A DNA stretch of 8,574 nucleotides, from positions 983,502 through 992,075 of the forward strand of contig CP070791.1 of assembly GCA_020346825.1 (NCBI GenBank), written 5' to 3'. Positions 1 through 5,776 of this stretch are shown here, in pieces. The notes under the pieces were generated by a model that saw only the letters and a program-made list of their open reading frames with translations, was not told the DNA's origin and did not search any database. The DNA comes from Candidatus Bathyarchaeota archaeon. GTDB taxonomy: Archaea > Thermoproteota > Bathyarchaeia > Bathyarchaeales > Bathyarchaeaceae. Within the stretch, counting starts at the first letter, position 1. Each line of letters opens with the position of its first letter. Made by a program: the position numbers and the translations under genes.

Positions 1-1
1 A

Positions 2-883
2 GATTTTTTCGAAGTAGCAACACGCGCCGTTGAATCAGGGCTATACGTCTCCCTAGCCACAAATGGAATATTGCTCACCAAGGAAAGAGTGAGAGTACTC
101 AAAAAAATTGGGCTTAATTACGTGGAAGTCAGTCTCGACGGAGCTTACGCCAAAACACACGATGCCTTCAGAGGAAAAAACGGCTCATTTGACCAAGCGT
201 TGACTGGGTTGAAGAACTGCGTGAAAGAAGACATATGCACGTGTTTAGCAGTAACCGCAACAAAGAACAATCTTACCGAAATCCCCTCAGTGCTTACCTT
301 GGCTGAGAAGATGGGGATCCAGAGATTTACTCTATTCAATTTCGTGCCAACAGGCAGAGGTAAAGACATACTAGAGCTTGACCCGTCTCCAGAAGAGAGA
401 GAAGAAGTTCTAAAATCCCTTTACAAGAAATTGTCGAAAGGTTCTCAAATCGCTATATTAACAACAGCACCCCAACTTGCCCGAGTTGCCTTGCAGTCCC
501 CCTCAACTCAAGAAGACATGGTGGTGCCGTTTGCGCACATGGAGTCTGCGAGTATCAGTAAAAAAACAAAGGCCCTTGCCGACTTCATAGGCGGATGCGG
601 AGCCGGACGATTCTACTGCGCTGTCTCTCCCGAAGGAAACGTCCAACCATGCGTCTTCCTTCCCGTAGCTCTCGGAAATCTAAAAACAGAGAGGTTAGAA
701 GATATCTGGCATAATTCCTCAGTCTTTAAGGATCTTAGAGACAGAGGAAACTTGAAAGGCCGATGTGGCAGATGCGCGTTCAAGTACGTTTGCGGAGGAT
801 GCAGGGCAAGAGCCTTCTCGTACCACAACGACTATCTCATGTCCGACCCAGGCTGCATCAGAAAAATTTTGGCAGGCGATTGA
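2..883 (+). CDS. Radical SAM/SPASM protein, AhbC/AhbD/NirJ-like (5' partial)
   Basis: The reading frame is open from base 2, so the gene enters from the left; 293 residues are visible. The first in-frame start-like codon (TTG at 71) falls inside the conserved stretch SLATNGILLTKE and is not a real start. The visible part holds the later strands of a radical SAM barrel (ATNG; VEVSLDGA; FNFVPTGRGKDI). The CX3CX2C cluster motif should lie in the missing N-terminus, roughly 90-100 residues. A SPASM-type C-terminus follows: C199-x12-G-x4-C217, then CGRCAFKYVCGGCRARA (C255, C258, C264, C267) and a final DPGC (C285), enough cysteines for auxiliary Fe-S clusters. The CGGCRARA block followed by (N/G)D-Y-L resembles the heme-pathway enzymes AhbC, AhbD and NirJ, but many archaeal paralogues of unknown substrate share it. 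The stop lies 3 bp before the DUF362 gene, so the two are probably co-transcribed. The class is secure; the substrate is unknown. Confidence 0.9.
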   Translation, partial: DFFEVATRAVESGLYVSLATNGILLTKERVRVLKKIGLNYVEVSLDGAYAKTHDAFRGKNGSFDQALTGLKNCVKEDICTCLAVTATKNNLTEIPSVLTLAEKMGIQRFTLFNFVPTGRGKDILELDPSPEEREEVLKSLYKKLSKGSQIAILTTAPQLARVALQSPSTQEDMVVPFAHMESASISKKTKALADFIGGCGAGRFYCAVSPEGNVQPCVFLPVALGNLKTERLEDIWHNSSVFKDLRDRGNLKGRCGRCAFKYVCGGCRARAFSYHNDYLMSDPGCIRKILAGD

Positions 884-886
884 CAA

Positions 887-1885
887 ATGAAAACAGTAAA
901 AATCGGAGTTTTCAGAACCAGCGACGGTTTGGAGCACGCCTTGAGAAACGCTTTAAACGCTGCAGAATGGGATAGACACATACACGGCAAGGTTTTCATA
1001 AAACCAAATCTATGTGCAAAGAAGTACCTTCCTGGAGCCGTTACAAACCCACAAACGCTTTTTCATCTAGTTAGTCTTCTTCGAGACAAGATTGAAGAGG
1101 TTGTCGTCGGCGAATCAGACGGTTACAATTACTCCTGTGATGAAGCTTTGACAAAAACTGGTGTGGAGAAGCTGGTCAACAGGGCCGGCGGAAAAACAAT
1201 AAACCTATCTAAAGATAAAACCTTGAAAATCCAAAATCCTAGTGCTCTTTACTTGAAGAAAGTTTTGCTTCCCAAGACCCTTATTGAAGCTGACTCCTTA
1301 GTTAGCCTTCCAGTTATGAAGACACACGAGTTCACACTATACGGAGGCGCCATAAAAAATCTGTTCGGATGCATACCAAACAACAAGCGCATATTCCTAC
1401 ATCCTTACCTCAACATGGTTCTCCATGATTTAATGATCTTGCTGAATCCAAAGTTCGCCGTTATGGACGCTACAGTCGCTATGGAAGGAAATGGGCCCAA
1501 CAGAGGAATTCCCATACCAATGAAACTCCTGCTTGCAAGCAGCGACCTTCTAGCCATCGACAAGACATCAACTGAAATCATGGACATCAACTGGACCGAT
1601 GTTGGTTACTTACACCTAATAAACAAGTATTTGTGCCCCGAAGAAACAAACATCCAAATTATCGGCAAAGGGATAGAAACGTTAAGGCGCCCTTTCGTAA
1701 AACCTTATCTAGACCTAGCCGTGAGAGCGCAACTTTTGGTTTACAAAAACTATTTTCTCACACGACTCTGCTTCGGCACACCGCTTTTCAATGCTTTACA
1801 AGCCTGTATGAAGATCTACAGAATAATTGATAGAGAAATCAAAGGAAAAAACTGGACGGAAAAGCATTGGAGCAACCTAGATTAG
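887..1885 (+). CDS. DUF362 domain protein
   Basis: A 332-residue protein starting at the ATG 3 bp after the radical SAM stop. It shows the conserved DUF362 pattern: KPNLC (39-43) after a beta strand, an acidic GESDGYN segment (75-81), SLPVMKTHEFT (140-150), GGAIKNLFGCIP (153-164), a nearby histidine (H172), and AMEGNGPNRG (198-207). No CX2CX2CX3C ferredoxin motif is visible, so this is the stand-alone form, not the form fused to a 4Fe-4S domain. A basic and aromatic tail (about 265-332) follows the core, with hydrophobic patches but no clear membrane helix. The biochemical role of DUF362 proteins is poorly defined; redox or cofactor-linked roles have been proposed because they often sit beside Fe-S proteins. 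Tight linkage to a SPASM enzyme fits a shared maturation or cofactor pathway, which is inference. The gene converges on the glycosyltransferase cluster with a 27-bp gap. Confidence 0.85.
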   Translation: MKTVKIGVFRTSDGLEHALRNALNAAEWDRHIHGKVFIKPNLCAKKYLPGAVTNPQTLFHLVSLLRDKIEEVVVGESDGYNYSCDEALTKTGVEKLVNRAGGKTINLSKDKTLKIQNPSALYLKKVLLPKTLIEADSLVSLPVMKTHEFTLYGGAIKNLFGCIPNNKRIFLHPYLNMVLHDLMILLNPKFAVMDATVAMEGNGPNRGIPIPMKLLLASSDLLAIDKTSTEIMDINWTDVGYLHLINKYLCPEETNIQIIGKGIETLRRPFVKPYLDLAVRAQLLVYKNYFLTRLCFGTPLFNALQACMKIYRIIDREIKGKNWTEKHWSNLD

Positions 1886-1912
1886 TATTGGAAAACAGTT
1901 AGTTGAGCCGTT

Positions 1913-3106
1913 TTATGATGTATTCGAGATTCTTTGGTAAAGATCAACTACTTGGTTTGTAATTAAGGGCCAAGCAAATTTCTCTTCTACGAGGTTTCTT
2001 CCGCACTTACCGAGTTCTTCGGCAAGTTCTGGATCTTTAAGTAGAGTCATTATTTTCTGGGCTAGTTGCTCTGGGTCGCCGGGTTCCACCAAAAAACCGT
2101 TTTTGTTTTCTCTTAGGAACTCAGGGATTCCTCCCACCTTTGTCGAAATAACAGGGAGCCCAGTCGATTGCGCCTCTAATATCGCGAATGGAAAGTTTTC
2201 ATATAGCGCAGGTAACACAAATATGTCAGAAGCAGCGTACAAGTCAGGAAGTTTTTCGTCTGGAACGTATCCAAGAAACATCACGTGTTTTTCTATGTCT
2301 AATTCTTGCGTCAACTTTCGCAGGTTCTCTTCGTTCTTTTTGAAGCCCTTTCCTGATATGATAAATCTTACGTCCTCGAACTTCTGAACGACTTCTGGTA
2401 TCGATTTCAGCAGTATGGTTATGCCTTTTCTGTAGTAGAGACGCCCCACGCACAGGATTATCTTATGTTTTTCTTCTAATCCGAGTTCCAGCCTCAAACC
2501 AGCTCTTTCTCTGTTTGGTCTGAATTTTTGTGTGTCTACTCCGTTGTAGACTACGTGGATCTTTTCTTCATCGATATCATAAAGCTCAGTCAACTCCTTC
2601 TTTGTGTACAAGCTAACCGCGATCAAAGCGTCTGAACGTTTCATAAGTTTCTTTTCATAAGATCTGAGCAGAGAATTGAATCTTAGCATCAACTTTTCGT
2701 TGGGGTTCAATTTCCGACGGCTTCCACGCCTGATTGCTTCTGCTTCACCCTTCCAAGTTGAGTGTACTGTGGAAATTAGAGCGTTCGCCGACTTTTCTGG
2801 TATGGCGAAACTTGGAACCAAGGGAAGGTTTGAGTGTACGATATCAAATCCAAACTTTCTGTTTAGTTCTTTCAACTTTCTGGAGGCGGCCCGTGCAAAA
2901 CGCCAATACCTTGTAAGCGAGTTTCCTACGCCCTTAACGTAATTGACGTTGACGCCGTCAACAATTTCTGTAGAATCCACGGTGTGCCTGGCTACGACGT
3001 GAACGTTATATCCGAGTTTTTGAAGTTTTCGGGAAAGATAGTAAACATAAGCCCCTGTCCCGCCCGAAATCGGAAAATACTCCGGGGACACAAAGCAAAT
3101 CTTCAA
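1913..3106 (-). CDS. GT4-family glycosyltransferase
   Basis: A 397-residue retaining, GT-B fold glycosyltransferase of the GT4 (glycos_transf_1) type. The N-terminal acceptor domain begins MKICFVSPEYFP and carries the glycine loop SGGTGAYV (14-21). A linker rich in Lys/Arg (about 125-160) may contact a membrane or a lipid-linked acceptor. The nucleotide-sugar domain contains ILCVGRLYYRKG (217-228), FLGYVPDEKLPDLYAASDIFVLP, the EX7E motif ENFPFAILE (E303 and E311), then STGLPVISTKVGGIPE and NGFLVEPGD. No signal peptide or membrane span is seen. The start is TTG: the next in-frame upstream codons run into a TGA, and this TTG overlaps the stop of the upstream GT2 gene in a TTGA junction, which implies translational coupling. 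It is the last gene of the minus-strand cluster. It probably adds a hexose to a lipid-linked or cell-surface glycan; donor and acceptor cannot be deduced. Confidence 0.93.
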   Translation of the reverse strand: MKICFVSPEYFPISGGTGAYVYYLSRKLQKLGYNVHVVARHTVDSTEIVDGVNVNYVKGVGNSLTRYWRFARAASRKLKELNRKFGFDIVHSNLPLVPSFAIPEKSANALISTVHSTWKGEAEAIRRGSRRKLNPNEKLMLRFNSLLRSYEKKLMKRSDALIAVSLYTKKELTELYDIDEEKIHVVYNGVDTQKFRPNRERAGLRLELGLEEKHKIILCVGRLYYRKGITILLKSIPEVVQKFEDVRFIISGKGFKKNEENLRKLTQELDIEKHVMFLGYVPDEKLPDLYAASDIFVLPALYENFPFAILEAQSTGLPVISTKVGGIPEFLRENKNGFLVEPGDPEQLAQKIMTLLKDPELAEELGKCGRNLVEEKFAWPLITNQVVDLYQRISNTS

Positions 3107-4125
3107 CGTGTTTCATATCCCTCTCTCGTTAAGGCGTTATGGACAAAAGAGGTTGCTCCTCCAAGAGTCCAAGCAACTGCCCTGGTGAAATAAATCACAA
3201 TTAGAAACATGGCTGATAGATCGTGGAAACTGCGGGAGATTCTTGCAGCAGAGAGGACATAATGAAGCGTTACTATACTGGCGATGAACAGGAAGATCGA
3301 CAGGGCTAAGAGATTGAAGTTGGTGATCACGCTGGTAATGAGTGCGATTGATGCAATAGTGTATAGGATGGGTTGAACGTTCATCCACCAGTCTGTTATT
3401 TCATCTCCCTTTATCAGTTGTGGATGTTTGGAATATAATCTCCAAGTATTCTGACCATACTTGAATTGTTGTTTGAAATACTCTCCTAACGTAGGACGAT
3501 GAAAATGGTAACAAATGGCGCTAGAGTCAAAAACTATTTTGTATCCTGCACTGGCAATCCTGATCCCCAAGTCTGTATCATATTGGGTAGAAAGAGCCTC
3601 ATCATATCCAACAACCTTTTCAATCAACTCTTTTCTCAATATTAGGTTCATTGTCGCTACTCGACGAATCTCTTTAGGCAGTTGACTATATCTATGACTC
3701 AACTCGTAGCCTATACACCGCGGAATCAAATGTTTAATGTTCCAAGTTGCAATGGTTCCACTTGCGCCCGCAACCTTCGGATTTTTCAAATGTGTAACTA
3801 GTTTCTTGAGCCATTGCTTCTCAACTTTTGCATCAGAATCTATGAATCCTACAATCTCGCTTTTCACCGTCTTCAAGGTAGAGTTGTAACCTGCGGGGGT
3901 GTTGAGTTGCGTGGGAATTACTTTGACAGAGTGCGCTTTAACACGTTCGACCGTTGAGTCCTTTGAGCCGCCGTCAACCACGATTACCTCGAGTAATTGT
4001 TTAGGGTAGTCCAGTTCCAGAATTGAACCTAAACATTCATCGATTGTTGATTCACTATTAAGTGTCGCTACTATTATGCTGACACCGGGGAGTGTAATCT
4101 TTTTTTCTGTTGCTTCGCTTTCCAA
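3103..4125 (-). CDS. GT2-family glycosyltransferase with C-terminal membrane domain
   Basis: A 340-residue inverting GT-A glycosyltransferase. Residues 15-30 (VSIIVATLNSESTIDE) form the first strand of the nucleotide-binding fold, VIVVDGGSKDST (47-58) supplies the uridine-binding aspartate D51, and FIDSDAK (94-100) is the DXD-type metal and sugar-phosphate motif (D96, D98). QYDTDLGIRI (181-190) matches the position of the catalytic ED(X)D-like acid. Residues about 252-325 are hydrophobic, with two or three predicted membrane helices, so the catalytic domain sits on the cytoplasmic face of the membrane. The general architecture recalls archaeal Agl and bacterial ExoA-type enzymes that act on polyprenyl-linked glycans. 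The start is TTG, supported by AAGAGG 7 nt upstream and by an in-frame TGA further upstream; no ATG is available near this position. It lies 58 bp downstream of the DPM-like gene and overlaps the GT4 gene by 4 bp. Donor sugar unknown. Confidence 0.92.
   Translation of the reverse strand: MESEATEKKITLPGVSIIVATLNSESTIDECLGSILELDYPKQLLEVIVVDGGSKDSTVERVKAHSVKVIPTQLNTPAGYNSTLKTVKSEIVGFIDSDAKVEKQWLKKLVTHLKNPKVAGASGTIATWNIKHLIPRCIGYELSHRYSQLPKEIRRVATMNLILRKELIEKVVGYDEALSTQYDTDLGIRIASAGYKIVFDSSAICYHFHRPTLGEYFKQQFKYGQNTWRLYSKHPQLIKGDEITDWWMNVQPILYTIASIALITSVITNFNLLALSIFLFIASIVTLHYVLSAARISRSFHDLSAMFLIVIYFTRAVAWTLGGATSFVHNALTREGYETR
3119..3125 (-). promoter_or_regulatory. Possible Shine-Dalgarno site for the TTG-started GT4 gene
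   Basis: The minus strand reads GAGAGGG within the last codons of the upstream GT2 gene, 12 nt before the TTG at 3106. The spacing is on the long side, so re-initiation at the overlapping stop may matter more than this site. Confidence 0.35.
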
Positions 4126-4132
4126 TTGGTTG

Positions 4133-4138
4133 CCTCTT
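4133..4138 (-). promoter_or_regulatory. Shine-Dalgarno site for the TTG-started GT2 gene
   Basis: The minus strand reads AAGAGG here, 7 nt before the TTG at 4125, a good match to the anti-SD of archaeal 16S rRNA at ideal spacing. It supports TTG as the true start in the absence of a nearby ATG or GTG. Confidence 0.6.
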
Positions 4139-4183
4139 AGACAGTCCTTTTTATTTCATTACTCTGCGTATTACGTAAATTGG

Positions 4184-4882
4184 CTAGGATAAATAGGATG
4201 TGATTATCGAATACAGTATTTTTGTTCCATCCCTTAATGGATCGAGCTTAGACTTTCCGATTGTCCTCTGCTCGAAACTCACAGGAATCTCTGCGACTCT
4301 CACACCCATCTTCAACGCTTTAACCAACATTTCAGATTCCACCTCATAACCCCGTGAATTCAACCTCATTTTCTTTATCACGGAAGATCTAATCGCTCTA
4401 AAGCCAGATTGAGAATCGGAAACCCTTACGCCGGTGAGGAGCCGAATTAAATTGTTGAACATCATATTGCCTATTCTGTTTACTTTTGGAATCTTGGCGC
4501 GAGTGGCAGTAGTATCGAAGAACCTTGAGCCTATTACAAAATCTACTTTGTTTTCCAGAATGTATCGTAGAACTAGTGGAATCTCTTCTGGGTTATGTGA
4601 CCCGTCCGAGTCTAAGGTGACTATTATGTCTCCCTTAGCTTGTTTAAAGCCAAACCTGAGTGCATGCCCTTTACCTTTATGGGCTCCTCTTAGAACGCGC
4701 GCTTCACTTTCCTGAGAGATTTCTGCTGATCTGTCTACTGAACCGTCATCAATAACCAAAACCTCGGAAGGGAATCTAAATTGTCCCAGTATGCTCCTTG
4801 TCCGAGCAACTATGTCGCCTATTGTTAGTTCTTCATTGAACACCGGAATTACAACCGAAACGGATAACTCTTCTCGATTCAC
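4184..4882 (-). CDS. Dolichyl-phosphate-sugar synthase-like GT2 glycosyltransferase
   Basis: A 232-residue single-domain GT-A enzyme close to DPM1/DPG synthases, which move mannose or glucose from a nucleotide sugar onto dolichyl phosphate. Motifs are in the expected order: VSVVIPVFNEELTIG (8-22), EVLVIDDGSVDRS (40-52), KGKGHALRFGFKQAKGD (69-85), VTLDSDGSHNPEEIP (88-102) with the metal-binding DSD at 91-93, IGSRF (117-121), SDSQSGFRA (155-163) and GYEVESEML (178-186). A terminal R-(T/x)-GKSKL signature (206-213) is also present. There is no C-terminal membrane segment, so it is the short cytoplasmic form, presumably bound at the membrane surface. The start is GTG; no ATG lies upstream in frame. 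It is the first gene of the minus-strand glycosyltransferase cluster and probably supplies lipid-linked sugar donors to it. Mannose and glucose cannot be told apart from sequence. Confidence 0.92.
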   Translation of the reverse strand: MNREELSVSVVIPVFNEELTIGDIVARTRSILGQFRFPSEVLVIDDGSVDRSAEISQESEARVLRGAHKGKGHALRFGFKQAKGDIIVTLDSDGSHNPEEIPLVLRYILENKVDFVIGSRFFDTTATRAKIPKVNRIGNMMFNNLIRLLTGVRVSDSQSGFRAIRSSVIKKMRLNSRGYEVESEMLVKALKMGVRVAEIPVSFEQRTIGKSKLDPLRDGTKILYSIITSYLS

Positions 4883-4900
4883 AGCCTTAACCTTACTTTT

Positions 4901-4918
4901 TACCCTTGTTTTAGGGTA
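4901..4918. repeat. Inverted repeat TACCCT-N6-AGGGTA in the divergent promoter region
   Basis: Two perfect 6-bp arms (4901-4906 and 4913-4918) are separated by TGTTTT. The element lies 18-35 bp upstream of the GTG of the DPM-like gene and about 10 bp downstream of its TATA-like box, so it spans the predicted transcription start. That position suits a repressor operator; a short hairpin in the 5' leader is the alternative. No binding protein can be named. Confidence 0.45.
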
Positions 4919-4927
4919 TCTCTTATC

Positions 4928-4937
4928 TAAATAAATA
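4928..4937 (-). promoter_or_regulatory. TATA-like box for the glycosyltransferase cluster
   Basis: The minus strand reads TATTTATTTA, preceded by an A-rich stretch that could act as a BRE. Transcription would start about 25 bp downstream, near 4907, leaving a leader of roughly 25 nt before the GTG at 4882. Assigned by composition and position only. Confidence 0.45.
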
Positions 4938-4976
4938 GTTTAACCGGGTTGACTCGTATGGAGAAGCCAGTCTAAC

Positions 4977-4984
4977 TTTTATAT
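4977..4984 (+). promoter_or_regulatory. TATA box for the repeat membrane-protein gene
   Basis: The sequence TTTTATAT, preceded by TAAC, matches an archaeal TATA box. The expected transcription start is near 5006, giving a leader of about 50 nt. It closely resembles the box before cobD (TTAC then TTTTTATAT at 5719). Confidence 0.5.
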
Positions 4985-5058
4985 GAAAGATGGTTGATGT
5001 AATTTGCGAGTTTGCTTGAGGATATTTGAAACCCGCTTGACGGAGAGAAAAACTCAGA

Positions 5059-5697
5059 GTGGATCATTTGTCGATAGAAATTGAGAGAAACATCGAGTCA
5101 AGAAGAGAAACGGATAGGATTATGTGGTTCTCGATGTGGTTTCTCCTGTCCGTGGCAAGCTTTGGAATAGCATGGTTTTTGATGATTTATTTCTTGATCA
5201 AGAGAAGAAACGAACATTTTTCGAGACAAGAGAGGCTCGAAACTCTGATTTTGAGCAGACTAAGGCAATTCAGCAAAGTAAGGTCACGACACCAGAATTC
5301 AACACGCGTTTCTGCAAAAACTGAAAACCCAAAATTCTTCAGAAATGCTCAAGAATGGGCCTTGTCAACGCTTCTACTCTTTCCTGCCTTTTACGTTTTC
5401 TATTTTCTAAGGATGGATCTTCAGAAACATGAAGAACACGAAATTGCGTTTCTCACGGAAACAATCTCGCTGGCACAAGATTTGGGGTTGAGCATAAATC
5501 TTGATGGTTTTTCAACCAAAAATAAGTTTGCATTAGACAAATATCTGACCCTCACAATCATAACTTGCGGTTTTGCGGCAGTGTATTGGCTCTACCGGAT
5601 TTTCAACGACTACAACCAACACTTCAAAAGGCAATGGAAACTCGAGGACGATTTGTTCAGGTTCTTCAAGTCAATTGACAACTCAAAAACCAGTTGA
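5059..5697 (+). CDS. Small membrane protein with internal repeats (DUF4234-like)
   Basis: A 212-residue protein not recognised with certainty; the closest family I can suggest is DUF4234. A charged N-terminus (1-22) precedes a membrane segment (about 23-47), a basic Gln/Arg-rich loop (49-95), a second membrane segment (about 101-117), an acidic and His-rich loop (DLQKHEEHE, 120-128), and a third membrane segment (about 161-182) with a charged tail. Residues 26-68 align without gaps to 161-203 (offset 135) and share G36/G171, Y44/Y179, N51/N186, H53/H188, F54/F189, R56/R191, Q57/Q192, L60/L195 and E61/E196. The middle segment looks like a third, diverged copy. Each unit is therefore one helix followed by an amphipathic N-x-H-F-x-R-Q stretch. 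The start is GTG, the first start codon after an in-frame TGA at 5038, with GGAG at 5042 as a somewhat distant ribosome site. Function unknown; it lies 79 bp upstream of cobD, which has its own TATA-like box. Confidence 0.8.
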   Translation: MDHLSIEIERNIESRRETDRIMWFSMWFLLSVASFGIAWFLMIYFLIKRRNEHFSRQERLETLILSRLRQFSKVRSRHQNSTRVSAKTENPKFFRNAQEWALSTLLLFPAFYVFYFLRMDLQKHEEHEIAFLTETISLAQDLGLSINLDGFSTKNKFALDKYLTLTIITCGFAAVYWLYRIFNDYNQHFKRQWKLEDDLFRFFKSIDNSKTS

Positions 5698-5718
5698 TTT
5701 TTCCCGTTCTACTGTTAC

Positions 5719-5727
5719 TTTTTATAT
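5719..5727 (+). promoter_or_regulatory. TATA box for cobD
   Basis: TTTTTATAT lies 50 bp before the cobD ATG. A transcription start about 25 bp downstream, near 5750, would leave a leader of about 27 nt. It suggests cobD is transcribed independently of the preceding membrane-protein gene. Confidence 0.5.
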
Positions 5728-5761
5728 CTGTTGGAGCAATACAAGTTTCTCAAACGCCCAC

Positions 5762-5769
5762 AGAGGAAG
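5762..5769 (+). promoter_or_regulatory. Shine-Dalgarno site that sets the cobD start
   Basis: AGAGGAAG ends 7 nt before the ATG at 5777. It supports that ATG over the longer open frame that begins at 5573 inside the upstream gene. Confidence 0.6.
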
Positions 5770-5776
5770 CCTTCGT

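Noticed and set aside
71..73. TTG as a start for the radical SAM gene
   Set aside because: The frame is open to the left edge and the residues before it (VSLATNG) are conserved radical SAM sequence, so the TTG is an internal leucine codon.
1886..1912. Transcription terminator between the DUF362 and GT4 genes
   Set aside because: Only 27 bp with short A- and T-runs; no hairpin or long T-tract on either strand.
2103..2387. 94-codon + strand frame opposite the GT4 gene
   Set aside because: It is antisense to the conserved GT4 nucleotide-sugar domain and has no recognisable motif.
4942..4950. Short palindrome AACC-G-GGTT in the divergent intergenic region
   Set aside because: The 4-bp arms are too short to stand out from chance, and it may simply flank the TATA-like box.
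4883..5058. A hidden RNA gene or riboswitch in the longest intergenic region
   Set aside because: No tRNA cloverleaf, kink-turn motifs or cobalamin-box sequence were seen; promoters and the inverted repeat account for the visible structure.
5573..5776. N-terminal extension of cobD of 68 codons
   Set aside because: It overlaps the membrane-protein gene, reads as Thr/Ser-rich non-homologous sequence, and lies upstream of the ribosome site and TATA-like box that fit the ATG at 5777.
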